Of a DNA stretch of 64,000 nucleotides, positions 7,285-16,364 are shown piece by piece. Both the position numbers and the translations under genes were made by a program. The stretch comes from an uncultured Bacilli bacterium (GTDB taxonomy: Bacteria > Bacillota_I > Bacilli_A > RF39 > UBA660), in assembly GCA_934155645.1 (NCBI GenBank), contig CAKPHC010000007.1, forward strand, positions 12,022 to 76,021, read 5' to 3'. A model generated the notes under the pieces. That model had not been told where the DNA came from and searched no databases. It was given only the letters and a program-made list of their open reading frames with translations. The first letter of the stretch is position 1. The number at the start of each line of letters is the position of its first letter.

Positions 7285-8886
7285 CTACTTCTCTGTATAC
7301 GTGTCAGGTAAATCATTTTCAAATAATGCATATAAGTCTTTTCTACTTTTTAATTCATTTAAAATAGTATATGCTTCTCTAACATCATTTGAAATATAAA
7401 TATTTTTTTCTTTGAAACCTTTTTCTTTTAATCCTTCAAGAATTGGTTCTGTTCTTTTAGCACCAATTAGGATAACTTTATCGGCTACTTCCGATATTTG
7501 TTCACCAAATATTTTGTTTAGTTCTCTTTCTTCAGAACCTAATTCAACCATACCTGGAGTTATTACTACTTTATCTCCATCCATCATAGCAAGTACATCT
7601 AATGCACTTTTAGCACCAACTGGATTAGAGTTGTATGCGTCATCTATTTGATAGAAGTTACCTAATTTTTTTAATTCTAATCGATGCTCTATAGGACGTA
7701 CTTTTTTAACACCTAATTGTAAATCTTTAATACTAACACCAAATTCACGTCCTAGTGCTAGCGCTGATAAAATGTTATAAACGTTATGTTTTCCTAATAA
7801 TTTAGTTTCAAATTTATAACTTTTAGAATCATTTTTAAATGTTACATCAAAAATAGTTCCTTCACCACTACACTTGATATTAGTAGCTGATACATCAACA
7901 TCTTTGTTATCAATACCTATCCACAATATTTTGCAGTTGTTTTTTATTTTATAGCTCTTTTGCATTTTATCATCAGCATTTAATACCCCTATTCCATCAC
8001 TAGGTAAATACTCAATTAATTCCATTTTACCTTTTTGAATATTCTCTTCACTTCCAAAAGTTTCTAAATGGGCTTTACCAATTGATGTAATAATTCCATA
8101 TTTAGGATTTACAAGGCAACATAATCTGTGAATTTCACCAGGAACATATGCTCCCATCTCTGCTATAAAAATATCATCAAATTTACTTAATTTATTATTA
8201 ATTGTAATCATAAGTCCATTAAAAGTATTTAGACTTTTTGGAGTTGGTAAGGCATTATATTTTACATTTAAAATATCGGCTAAAATATTTTTACAACTTG
8301 TTTTACCATAACTACCTGTTATACCAACTATCTTTAATGATGGCATACTCTTTAATTTTTCTTTTGCAAGTCTTTCATAATGATGATATACCATCCTCTC
8401 TATTGGATGATTAATTATTAAAGCTAGGAATACTACATAGAAATTTAGACTAGCCATAATAGTTAAAATTAATAAACAAATAGCTGCGTATTGATTAGCA
8501 AATATAGCTGTTAATATTGGTATAAGATATAAAATATTAGTTGTTATTGCTAATCTTTTTATTCTCTTAGTAGCAACAAGTGGTTTCTTATTTTGGTCTT
8601 TCTTTTTTTGTTCTTGAAATTTAAAGTAAGATACTAAATATACAAACATTAATACTACTAAGAAGAAATTAATTAGTGATTCATTTTTGGTAAACATAAT
8701 AAGTATTGCAAATACTATTCCATATAAATCAATATTTTTAAGTATTAATTTTTTATTTTTCCATACCCATTTAAGATATCGATTATTTTCGTTATATATA
8801 TTTTGTTGTAACATATGATAAGAACGCATACTTACATCAATAACATACATAATAATCAAAAAATATAAGATATAATACAAAACCAT
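7285..8886 (-). CDS. murF: MurF-like UDP-MurNAc-tripeptide--D-Ala-D-Ala ligase with N-terminal membrane region
   Basis: A 533-residue Mur ligase that adds the D-Ala-D-Ala dipeptide to the UDP-MurNAc tripeptide. The ATP loop GITGSYGKTSCKN is near residues 187-199; the central domain shows AEMGAYVPGEI and the C-terminal domain DDAYNSNPVGAKSAL and TPGMVELGSEE, all typical of MurF. Unlike canonical MurF, about 160 N-terminal residues hold four to five hydrophobic helices, so the enzyme is probably membrane-tethered, a form known in some Firmicutes. The ribosome site AGGAGG precedes ATG. The downstream ddl supplies its substrate. Confidence 0.9.
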   Translation of the reverse strand: MVLYYILYFLIIMYVIDVSMRSYHMLQQNIYNENNRYLKWVWKNKKLILKNIDLYGIVFAILIMFTKNESLINFFLVVLMFVYLVSYFKFQEQKKKDQNKKPLVATKRIKRLAITTNILYLIPILTAIFANQYAAICLLILTIMASLNFYVVFLALIINHPIERMVYHHYERLAKEKLKSMPSLKIVGITGSYGKTSCKNILADILNVKYNALPTPKSLNTFNGLMITINNKLSKFDDIFIAEMGAYVPGEIHRLCCLVNPKYGIITSIGKAHLETFGSEENIQKGKMELIEYLPSDGIGVLNADDKMQKSYKIKNNCKILWIGIDNKDVDVSATNIKCSGEGTIFDVTFKNDSKSYKFETKLLGKHNVYNILSALALGREFGVSIKDLQLGVKKVRPIEHRLELKKLGNFYQIDDAYNSNPVGAKSALDVLAMMDGDKVVITPGMVELGSEERELNKIFGEQISEVADKVILIGAKRTEPILEGLKEKGFKEKNIYISNDVREAYTILNELKSRKDLYALFENDLPDTYTEK

Positions 8887-8896
8887 AAATTACCTC

Positions 8897-9619
8897 CTAT
8901 AAAAAGTTTTTTAAAATATTAGTAACGTGATTTAAGTTTTCTAAATATGCATAATGTGTTGAATTAGGTAAAATTATTAATCCCGCATCTTCAATAAGTT
9001 TTTCTATTTCTTTAGCTTCATCTACGCTTACTGCTGTATCATTTTCTCCCCAAATCAGAAGTGTTGGACATTTAATCTTTTTACAGCACTCACTTAAATC
9101 AGCATTAACTGTGTTAACTAGTATTTTTCTCATCATTGGGCTAGCACTTTTATAATCACTTGAACCAATGTGTTTTTTAGCAAATTCTTCTAATTTATTT
9201 ATACCAGGAACTTTCTTCATAAATTTAAGTACTTTTACTTTTAGTGATGGATTACTCCTTTTAGCAAAACAAGGACTACCAAAAAGTACTAACTTATCGA
9301 CTTCATATTTTGATGCATAAATAATAGATATTCTTCCACCAAAGGAGTGACCTATTAAAGTTGGATTCTTAATCTTTAATCTAGTAACAAATTCTCTTAG
9401 AATTTCACAATAATCGTATACTGTTAATTCTTCGGTTGGTTCACTACTTTTACCGAATCCAGGCAAATCAAGAATTGTTATTCTATGATTTTTTTGTAGT
9501 TTATCTCCAAGAGGTTGCATCATTTCAATATTCTGCCCCCAACCATGAAGTAGGATTATATCACTACCCTCACCATATTGTATGTAATTTATATCAATTG
9601 ATTTAATGTTTATTCTCAT
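8897..9619 (-). CDS. Alpha/beta hydrolase
   Basis: A 240-residue serine hydrolase of unknown substrate. The nucleophile elbow GHSFGG, oxyanion segment LLHGWGQN, acid WGENDTAV and base STHYAYLEN form a full Ser-Asp-His set. An ATG at 9691 would add 24 residues, but those codons coincide with the upstream yqeH terminator and the promoter TTGTAA-16-TATAAT (9636-9663), so they cannot be translated from that promoter; MRINIK at 9619 is the better start. It lies 10 bp before murF and is probably co-transcribed with murF-ddl. Confidence 0.85.
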   Translation of the reverse strand: MRINIKSIDINYIQYGEGSDIILLHGWGQNIEMMQPLGDKLQKNHRITILDLPGFGKSSEPTEELTVYDYCEILREFVTRLKIKNPTLIGHSFGGRISIIYASKYEVDKLVLFGSPCFAKRSNPSLKVKVLKFMKKVPGINKLEEFAKKHIGSSDYKSASPMMRKILVNTVNADLSECCKKIKCPTLLIWGENDTAVSVDEAKEIEKLIEDAGLIILPNSTHYAYLENLNHVTNILKNFL

Positions 9620-9635
9620 ATTTACACCCATTATC

Positions 9636-9663
9636 ATTATATCACACATTGAAAATATTACAA
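9636..9663 (-). promoter_or_regulatory. Promoter of the hydrolase-murF-ddl unit
   Basis: TTGTAA (9658-9663), 16-bp spacer, TATAAT (9636-9641) on the minus strand. It lies between the yqeH terminator and the hydrolase start and decides the start choice. Confidence 0.7.
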
Positions 9664-9669
9664 AAAAAA

Positions 9670-9697
9670 TAAGAAAAAAAGTAGTTTTCACTACTTT
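9670..9697 (-). terminator. Intrinsic terminator after yqeH
   Basis: Perfect stem AAAGTAGT / ACTACTTT with a 4-base loop, then a long T-rich run on the minus strand. The stem begins at the yqeH stop codon. Confidence 0.85.
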
Positions 9698-10706
9698 AAA
9701 TTAAAGAACGTCTTGTATATATTTCAACATTTTTATCAGCGTATACTGTTACTTTAGCTTTTTCTACTACTTTAACAAAACCTAGACCGTTTACTACAAT
9801 ATCCTCATGATATAAGACATCCATCTCATTTGGAAACAAGTCTTTTAATTTGTTTTGTCTATACATATTATATCTTTGAACTTTTATATCATTGGACATA
9901 AATACTGTAAAACTGTTTCTTTCCCCTTCAACATAATCTATTCTAACAAAGTCACCAATTACTAAGCATTGACCTTTTTTTATTTGATATGTTTTAGGTT
10001 TAATTTCTTTTTTAGGATTTATCTTTTTTAATAGACTAGGTTCTACATAATTAACTATGTTACCTCTATCAATTAAACCTGGAGTATCTATTAAAACTAA
10101 GTCATCATTTAATTTGATTGATATTTTATTTAATGTTGTAGAAGGAAGTGGTGATATTGTTAATTCACACTCATTTTCTGAATAGTTTTTCATTAATTTA
10201 TTTATAAGAGTAGATTTCCCTACGTTAGTATGTCCTACTACATATACATTTTTACTAGTTTTATATTTTTTTATCATAAGTAATAAGTTGTCAATATTGT
10301 AGTTTTTATTTGGACTTACAACTACTACATCTTGGTAATCTAAATCAAGATTCTTAAAGTATTCTATTAGTTTTTCATCTTTTACACTTTTAGGTAGAAC
10401 ATCTCTTTTACTTAGAACTAGTAATACTTTATTACTTATATAATTTCTTATATATTTTAAATCTCTATCTAAGTTAAGTAAGTCAACAATATATAAAACT
10501 AAATCATTAGTTTTTCCAACGCTTTGTAGAATTTTAATGTAATCTTCATTAGATTTAGTAACTATTTGATATTCACCATAGTTTTTCATCCTGAAGCATC
10601 TAGCGCATATATCATTTTCAATACTTGCTGTATATCCTTCCATAGTCATGTTTTCATCTTGTAAAAGAACGCCACAACCAATACAATATTTTTTCTCTTT
10701 ACTCAT
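9696..10706 (-). CDS. yqeH: Ribosome biogenesis GTPase YqeH
   Basis: A 336-residue circularly permuted GTPase that assists 30S subunit maturation. An N-terminal four-Cys zinc finger (CIGCG at residues 8-12, CARC near 34-37) is followed by the G motifs in permuted order: SKRD (G4), GHTNVGKSTLINK (G1, near 158-170) and DTPGL (G3). The C-terminal domain is the usual TRAP-like RNA-binding segment. It overlaps yqeG by 8 bp; this YqeG-YqeH pairing is conserved in Firmicutes. Confidence 0.95.
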   Translation of the reverse strand: MSKEKKYCIGCGVLLQDENMTMEGYTASIENDICARCFRMKNYGEYQIVTKSNEDYIKILQSVGKTNDLVLYIVDLLNLDRDLKYIRNYISNKVLLVLSKRDVLPKSVKDEKLIEYFKNLDLDYQDVVVVSPNKNYNIDNLLLMIKKYKTSKNVYVVGHTNVGKSTLINKLMKNYSENECELTISPLPSTTLNKISIKLNDDLVLIDTPGLIDRGNIVNYVEPSLLKKINPKKEIKPKTYQIKKGQCLVIGDFVRIDYVEGERNSFTVFMSNDIKVQRYNMYRQNKLKDLFPNEMDVLYHEDIVVNGLGFVKVVEKAKVTVYADKNVEIYTRRSLI

Positions 10707-11223
10707 AATAAATTCCTCTTTCTAAAAATCCTTTAGCTGCTAACTTCTTAAAAATCAAGTTTTCTATTACTCTGTTTAATTTAGTTATTTTTAAATCATT
10801 ATTATTTAGTGGTTCAACTAATATAGTTTTAATACCATAATTATTCCCACCTAATACATCTGTTAATAATTGGTCACCTATTATACACATCTCTTTTTTA
10901 TTATAACCATACTTCTTACTTACTTTTTTAAAACACCTAGAAGTGGGTTTCATAGAGAAACTAATAAAGGCAATATCAATTATACTACAAACATTACTAA
11001 TTTTCCTCTTAAAATTATTAGAAATTGCAATTATTTGAAAATCTTTCTTTAATTTTTCTATTAATTCTCTTCTTTCTTCAGACAATTTATAGCCTGGTAA
11101 CTCTAAAAGAGTATTATCAAGGTCAAATAATAAGCATTTGGTTCCTTGTTCTTTTAGTTTTTTATAATTGATATCTAATACACTCTTTTTATAAATTATA
11201 GGAACAAATCTTTGTACTTTCAT
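10699..11223 (-). CDS. yqeG: YqeG-family HAD-IIIA phosphatase
   Basis: A 174-residue HAD-superfamily protein. Motif I is LFDLDNTLLE (residues 33-42), motif II AISNN and motif III/IV IGDQLLTDVLGGN. The family is conserved next to yqeH and related to PGP phosphatases; in Firmicutes the physiological substrate is not settled. Ribosome site AGGGGG 4 bases before ATG. The gene is 38 bp after the surface-protein gene ending at 11262. Confidence 0.9.
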   Translation of the reverse strand: MKVQRFVPIIYKKSVLDINYKKLKEQGTKCLLFDLDNTLLELPGYKLSEERRELIEKLKKDFQIIAISNNFKRKISNVCSIIDIAFISFSMKPTSRCFKKVSKKYGYNKKEMCIIGDQLLTDVLGGNNYGIKTILVEPLNNNDLKITKLNRVIENLIFKKLAAKGFLERGIYYE

Positions 11224-11261
11224 AAATCCCCCTATAAAAGCAAAGAATAAACTAAGACAGC

Positions 11262-12806
11262 TTATTCTTCATTAACATTGTTAATCTTATCTAATTCATC
11301 ATCACTTATAACTTTAGTTTTTTCTATTTCATTTTTAATTTGTTCTTCTTTTACTTCTTCTACTTTTTCAGTTTTTTGTGATGCTTTTTTCTTGTTATTT
11401 TCAAGAATTTTTTTTCTTTTAAATATTTGAATAACAATTAATATAACTAGTACTAAAGTAATAAATAGTTCTAATACTAAATAGAAGCTTACTCTTTTAT
11501 CTTTAACTATTGTGATTGTATAAGTAGTAGTATCGCTATCATCGCCTTCTTCTAATCCGATTGGTGATACTTTTATTTCGTATTTATCTCCTACTTTTAA
11601 ATCAATTTTAGTATTATCATCAACTTTAACACCATTATAGTAAATTGTATATGTTACAGCTTTATCTCCTGATACAGTAACAATACTCATATCAAGGCCT
11701 TTTTTAAATTTCTTATTGAAAGTTACTTCATAAACCATAGTGTTTTTATCAAAGTCAAGTTTGTATCCTTTGATATATAAGGTTTTAATCTTAGTATCTA
11801 CTGCTTTATCAGTATTGTCAAATGTTATAGTGTATTTCTTTTCTTCACCATTTTCTGAAGTAACAGTAATAATTACAACGTTTTCTCCAACAATTATTTG
11901 TTCTGGTATTTCTACTTTTACGGTTGCTTTAGAATCAACTGCTACAGCATCTACTTCTAATTTTTTTAATTTATAAGTCTTAATTGTATAATCTGTTTTA
12001 TTTTTAGATAATTCTAATTTTATTTTACCTGAATTAATTAATACTTCTTTTAAATTATTATTAGTATTTCTATTATCTTCACGAGTAACTAGTATTTTAT
12101 ATACTTGAATATCGCCAGCTTCACTTTTTACTTTAATTAAGAATTCATTTTCACCATACTTAACATCTACTTCTCTTGAACCAAAACCGTCTACAAATGT
12201 TGCATTAGCGTTGTTAGGAGTTGCTTTTAATTCGATTTTATCAGTATCAGATGATACTTCCATTTCGTATTCATAAACATCACTTTTAAATTCAGCAACA
12301 GTTACACCATCTACTTTTAAATCTTTTAGTGAGTTATCAGTAGACTTTATAGCAAGTGAAACTTTATGAGAAGCACTTTCTGATACAGCAACTAAATTCT
12401 TACTATTATTCTCATCTAAAGTAGTAATTTTGATATTTTTTAATGTAATTATTGTAGTTTGCTTTGGAACATTATTCTTAACTTTAAAAGTTACAGTAGC
12501 AATAGTAGAAGTTCCACTTATACCGTCTTTATAGGTAAAAGTTAGATTGTTAGATGAGTTATTGCCGTTCCATGATTTAGCAGTAACTCCTTTTAAATCT
12601 AAAATTTCTTTATCATATGATAATTCTGCTTCATATTTAATTGCTTTTTCTTCATCAGGAGAAGTAATTTTAATATCATATGCTACAGTATCACCTGGAC
12701 GAGCATATATAACTCCTGTTAATTCAGTTGTTGGTGCAGCAAGAACAGTTATTGGTAATAATAATGCTCCTACTATCAGTAAAAATAACCCCTTAATCTT
12801 TTTCAT
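11262..12806 (-). CDS. Membrane-anchored surface protein with cohesin-like and cadherin-like beta domains
   Basis: A 514-residue exported protein. A signal peptide (residues 1-24, ending VLAAPT) is followed by a cohesin-like beta-sandwich (about 30-150), then three repeats of the type LKDLKVDG...Y.ITV that resemble cadherin-like beta-sandwich modules (about 155-435). A membrane helix follows (about 443-465) and a charged Lys/Glu-rich cytoplasmic tail. The start is ATG 12806 with AAAGGAG at 8 bases; a GTG two codons earlier is part of the spacer. Ligand unknown. It directly follows the deacetylase gene. Confidence 0.72.
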   Translation of the reverse strand: MKKIKGLFLLIVGALLLPITVLAAPTTELTGVIYARPGDTVAYDIKITSPDEEKAIKYEAELSYDKEILDLKGVTAKSWNGNNSSNNLTFTYKDGISGTSTIATVTFKVKNNVPKQTTIITLKNIKITTLDENNSKNLVAVSESASHKVSLAIKSTDNSLKDLKVDGVTVAEFKSDVYEYEMEVSSDTDKIELKATPNNANATFVDGFGSREVDVKYGENEFLIKVKSEAGDIQVYKILVTREDNRNTNNNLKEVLINSGKIKLELSKNKTDYTIKTYKLKKLEVDAVAVDSKATVKVEIPEQIIVGENVVIITVTSENGEEKKYTITFDNTDKAVDTKIKTLYIKGYKLDFDKNTMVYEVTFNKKFKKGLDMSIVTVSGDKAVTYTIYYNGVKVDDNTKIDLKVGDKYEIKVSPIGLEEGDDSDTTTYTITIVKDKRVSFYLVLELFITLVLVILIVIQIFKRKKILENNKKKASQKTEKVEEVKEEQIKNEIEKTKVISDDELDKINNVNEE

Positions 12807-12820
12807 AAACACACACTCCT

Positions 12821-14257
12821 TTAATTATTTACCCTGTGTTTTACCATTGGTGTATCCATATCTATTGCTGCAAATTGATATCCATTTGCTATTCCATAAT
12901 CTATTATATCATTTAATGCCTCTACTGTCTTGTCATTATTTTGAAAATCATGCATCAAAACTACATTTGTTTGATTATGGCTTAAATGATTAACGACATT
13001 ATTATAAACATCTTCCTTACTTTTAGCACTTCCAGCATCACCGCAATCAACGTTCCAATCGAAATAATGATATCCTTTAGTTATTACTTCTTTAGTTAAC
13101 GTTTTCATAATTCCATGAGAATAGTTTTTACTTATAGTGTTAGAACCACCCCCTGGAAAACGAATTATTGTAGGTTTTACTCCTGTTATACCTTGAACTT
13201 TTTTACTTATCGCATCTAAGTCATTAAAGTATTTATCAACAGAAGTATATATTATGTCATAACGATGTGTATAAGAGTGAAGCGCTACAGTATGACCTTC
13301 ATTATATTCTCTTTTAATCAAATCATTTAAATCATCTGAGTGATTAATAACAAAGAAAGTTGCTTTAACATTTTTCTTTTTCAAAATATCTAATATTTTA
13401 CTTGTTACATTACTAGGTCCATCATCAAAAGTTAAATAAATCATACTATTCTTATATATTCCATTAGAATTAGCTGTATGTCTTACATAAACAACTCTTG
13501 AAGTTGATGCGATATTACCTTTAGTATCTTTAACACTATAATTTATCTTATAACTACCTATTTCATTAGTATTCACTTCTTCAGTTACTTCTGTTTTAGA
13601 AGTTACATCTCCATCACAGTTATCACTTGCAGTATAACCTGGCTCTATATACTTACCACCTTTTTCGATATATAAAACTTTATCTCCTTTTAAAGTTATT
13701 TCAGGTTTAACATCATCTATTCTTTTTAATGTTCTAGTAACAACTGTTTTATTACCGCTAGAATCACTTACTGTATATGTTATCTTTTTATTAGTTTCTT
13801 CTATTTTCACTTTAGAAGTTATGTCTCCATCATAATTATCAATAGCTTTATATCCTTGTTCTTTATATTTTTTACCAGGACATGCAGATACTTCATTTCC
13901 ACCTTCTAAGGTTATTTCAGGTTTTATATCATCTATTACTTTAACAATTCTTTCAGCTTCAGTACTAAAAAGACCTTTCTTTACAGTATATGATATTTTA
14001 TATGTTCCTATTTTTTGTGAATTAACTTTTCCATTTATTTTAACTTCATCAGTAACATCTTTTCCTTGATAAGTAGCTTTTACTCCATTGTCACTATATT
14101 TTTCATTTAATTTAATAGTAACTACTCTTTTACCTAATAATTCAACATTAGGTGTAAAAAATATAAAACATACTGATACTATAGCAAGTATTAAGAGTAA
14201 AGAGACAAGCAATATTACAAGATTTCTTTCTTTAACTTTTCGTCTTTTTTTTAACAC
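12821..14257 (-). CDS. Membrane-bound polysaccharide (peptidoglycan) deacetylase with Ig-like domains
   Basis: A 478-residue protein with one N-terminal membrane helix (about 12-34), three DUF5011-type Ig-like repeats (about 40-260, each with a Y.D.GV/GY...A.DN.DGD pattern), and a NodB deacetylase domain (about 270-470). Catalytic motifs visible: TFDDGPS (metal Asp), HSYTH (two His), RFPGGGS and VVLMHDF. PgdA-like enzymes remove acetyl groups from cell-wall GlcNAc and protect against lysozyme. The initiator is GTG 14257, preceded by GGTG. It is likely co-transcribed with the 11262-12806 surface protein. Confidence 0.88.
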   Translation of the reverse strand: MLKKRRKVKERNLVILLVSLLLILAIVSVCFIFFTPNVELLGKRVVTIKLNEKYSDNGVKATYQGKDVTDEVKINGKVNSQKIGTYKISYTVKKGLFSTEAERIVKVIDDIKPEITLEGGNEVSACPGKKYKEQGYKAIDNYDGDITSKVKIEETNKKITYTVSDSSGNKTVVTRTLKRIDDVKPEITLKGDKVLYIEKGGKYIEPGYTASDNCDGDVTSKTEVTEEVNTNEIGSYKINYSVKDTKGNIASTSRVVYVRHTANSNGIYKNSMIYLTFDDGPSNVTSKILDILKKKNVKATFFVINHSDDLNDLIKREYNEGHTVALHSYTHRYDIIYTSVDKYFNDLDAISKKVQGITGVKPTIIRFPGGGSNTISKNYSHGIMKTLTKEVITKGYHYFDWNVDCGDAGSAKSKEDVYNNVVNHLSHNQTNVVLMHDFQNNDKTVEALNDIIDYGIANGYQFAAIDMDTPMVKHRVNN

Positions 14258-14318
14258 TTTTTATCACCGTTTTCCTATTTTATATACCTATATTATAGAG
14301 TTAAAGAATATAAATGTC

Positions 14319-14344
14319 AAAAAAAAGATAGTAAAAACTATCTT
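14319..14344 (-). terminator. Intrinsic terminator after sigK
   Basis: Stem AAGATAGT / ACTATCTT, loop TTTT, then eight T on the minus strand, 5 bases after the sigK stop. Confidence 0.88.
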
Positions 14345-14349
14345 ACAGG

Positions 14350-15042
14350 TTACATTTTCTTATTTTTCATAAATTCTCTTAATATTTTAGTAAGAGCGCG
14401 TTTTTCAATACGTGATACATAACTTCTCGAAATTTTTAAATCTTTAGCAATTTCTTTTTGAGTTTGTTCACTAGTATTATTAAGTCCATATCTTTTTATT
14501 AGTATTTCTTTTTCTCTTTTATTTAGTACTTTTATATAATCTTTTAGTAACTCAATATTATCTTTGGTTTGAATTTCTTCAGCAAAATCTGGTTTGGGCA
14601 TTTTTAAGACATCTAAGATAGTAATTTCGTTACCTTCTTTATCAAAACCGATTGATTCATTAATTGATATATTTTTGTTGTTTTTATTATTACTTCTAAA
14701 GTACATTAGTATTTCATTTTCAATACATCTAGCACAATAAGTTGTTATTCTAGTACCATGGCGATTAGAGTATGAATCTACTCCTTTTATTAGTCCAATT
14801 GTACCTATACTTATTAAGTCATCTTGGTCTACATTTTTATAGTCAAATTTCTTTACGATGTGTGCGACTAATCTAAGATTATGTTCTATTAGCTTGTTTC
14901 TAGCATCTTTATCTCCTAATTTAGCAAGTTCTATATATTTATCCTCTTCTTCTTTTGTTAATGGGTCTGGGAAAATATTATTAGAATAGGACGCTGTAAA
15001 AAACATTAAACTTTTAATTAGTTCTAATAATGACAACCACAT
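14350..15042 (-). CDS. sigK: RNA polymerase sporulation sigma factor SigK (pro-sigma-K)
   Basis: A 230-residue sigma-70-family factor closest to sigma-K, the late mother-cell sporulation sigma. Region 2 shows LIEHNLRLVAHIVKKF and LISIGTIGLIKGVDSY; region 4 shows RSYVSRIEKRAL. About 22 hydrophobic N-terminal residues before NNIFPDPLTKEEED resemble the pro-sequence that SpoIVFB removes in Bacillus, and a spoIVFB gene is present at 23.7 kb. The reading frame is uninterrupted, with no skin-type insertion. Ribosome site AGGAGG. Single-gene unit with its own terminator. Confidence 0.93.
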   Translation of the reverse strand: MWLSLLELIKSLMFFTASYSNNIFPDPLTKEEEDKYIELAKLGDKDARNKLIEHNLRLVAHIVKKFDYKNVDQDDLISIGTIGLIKGVDSYSNRHGTRITTYCARCIENEILMYFRSNNKNNKNISINESIGFDKEGNEITILDVLKMPKPDFAEEIQTKDNIELLKDYIKVLNKREKEILIKRYGLNNTSEQTQKEIAKDLKISRSYVSRIEKRALTKILREFMKNKKM

Positions 15043-15081
15043 ATACTTCCTCCTAATAAAGTATATGTTTAGTTTTATAAT

Positions 15082-16284
15082 TTATTTTTCACTATTTAAT
15101 AACCAGTCGATAACATTGATTTTAGTTATTCCGTCGTAATCAGCATCTAAGTCCATATCTAAAGTTAATAAATATTTTGGATAATGGTCTCCTGTTTTTT
15201 GTAATGATTTCAATTCTCTTTCAAGAACTTTTTCATCTCTTACTGATAATGCAACTTGGTAATATCTTAATCCGTCTCTATTTTCAGCTACAAAGTCTAC
15301 TTCTAAGTCATCTACTTTACCAACATATACTTTGTATCCTCGTCTTAGTAATTCTAAATACACTATATTTTCTAATACATGCCCCATATCACTATCAGCT
15401 TTTTTACCTAAAAGATAACTTCTAAGTCCTGTATCAACCGCATAGTATTTATAATCTCTTACTAGAAGATTTTTACCTTTAACATCAAATCTTTCAGCTT
15501 TATATATCAAGAAACTTTCTAAAAATGATGTTAGGTAATTTTCTACAGTATGATTACTTGTAGACATACCTTTACTTGTTAAAGTATCACTTATTTTTTT
15601 AGTGGATACTGGGCTTCCAATACTATCAAAAATAAATTTTAAAATATTTTCTAACAGCATTTTATCGGTTATATTATTTCTTGCCATTATATCTTTATAA
15701 ACAATAGTAGAAAATATTCCGTCTAGGTATTTGTCAACACCATCGGCATTAGTTTTTAATATATTTATATTTCCAGGCATACCACCATTTCTCATATATT
15801 CTAAGAATAATTTTTGGTAATTATCACTATCAAAAGCAGTGACATATTCTTTAAATGATAGTGGTAACATTTTTATTTCTATATATCTACCTGAAAGTAA
15901 AGTCGCAAGTTCACCAGATAATAAATATGCATTAGAACCAGTAATATATACATCGACATTTTTCTTTATATATAAACTATCAACAGCTTTCTGAAAATTA
16001 GGAACGTTTTGAACTTCATCTAAAAAAACATAATATTGTTTATCAGAATCTATTTTAGCATTTATATAATCATAAAGTTCTTTATATCCAGTAAATTCAT
16101 AATCAACATCTTCTAAATTTATATGAATTATTTGGTCATCACTTATATTATCTTTTTTTAGATAATTTATGAATAATTCAAATAAAGTGGATTTTCCACA
16201 TCTTCTTATTCCTGTGATTACTTTGATTAAATCTTTATCTCTCCATTTTTTTAATTCTTCTAAATATTCAGGTCTTTCTATCAT
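15082..16284 (-). CDS. AAA-type ATPase with C-terminal DUF4143 domain
   Basis: A 400-residue ATP-binding protein of the archaeal-like AAA/DUF4143 family. Walker A GIRRCGKST near residues 20-28; Walker B YVFLDEVQ near 88-95; sensor TGSNA near 118. The C-terminal part (about 200-390) has a nuclease-like core ending EVDFVA...YQVA. Cellular role unknown; the family is patchy and often mobile in gut bacteria. Start at 16284 (MIERPEYL) follows AGAGGTGAT; the 26 codons upstream to 16362 coincide with a palindrome and promoter. The gene stands alone with its own promoter at 16303-16331. Confidence 0.82.
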   Translation of the reverse strand: MIERPEYLEELKKWRDKDLIKVITGIRRCGKSTLFELFINYLKKDNISDDQIIHINLEDVDYEFTGYKELYDYINAKIDSDKQYYVFLDEVQNVPNFQKAVDSLYIKKNVDVYITGSNAYLLSGELATLLSGRYIEIKMLPLSFKEYVTAFDSDNYQKLFLEYMRNGGMPGNINILKTNADGVDKYLDGIFSTIVYKDIMARNNITDKMLLENILKFIFDSIGSPVSTKKISDTLTSKGMSTSNHTVENYLTSFLESFLIYKAERFDVKGKNLLVRDYKYYAVDTGLRSYLLGKKADSDMGHVLENIVYLELLRRGYKVYVGKVDDLEVDFVAENRDGLRYYQVALSVRDEKVLERELKSLQKTGDHYPKYLLTLDMDLDADYDGITKINVIDWLLNSEK

Positions 16285-16302
16285 ATCAATCACCTCTAGA
16301 TA

Positions 16303-16331
16303 ATTATATATCAGCTTTAACTCTAAGTCAA
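16303..16331 (-). promoter_or_regulatory. Promoter of the DUF4143 ATPase gene
   Basis: TTGACT (16326-16331), 17-bp spacer, TATAAT (16303-16308) on the minus strand, 19 bp upstream of ATG. The -35 overlaps the inner end of a 34-bp palindrome. Confidence 0.75.
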
Positions 16332-16360
16332 GTTTTGGAAATATTTTTCCAAAACTTGAC
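16327..16360. repeat. 34-bp perfect inverted repeat overlapping a promoter -35
   Basis: Arms GTCAAGTTTTGGAAA / TTTCCAAAACTTGAC of 15 bp flank a 4-base centre. It begins 5 bases after the murE stop codon and its left end is the -35 of the ATPase promoter. It could be an operator for autoregulation or a hairpin terminator for murE; the missing T tract argues against a plain terminator. Confidence 0.8.
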
Positions 16361-16364
16361 AAAA

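Noticed and set aside
12547..12993. 148-codon plus-strand frame across two surface-protein genes
   Set aside because: Antisense to two well-supported genes, no ribosome site or promoter.
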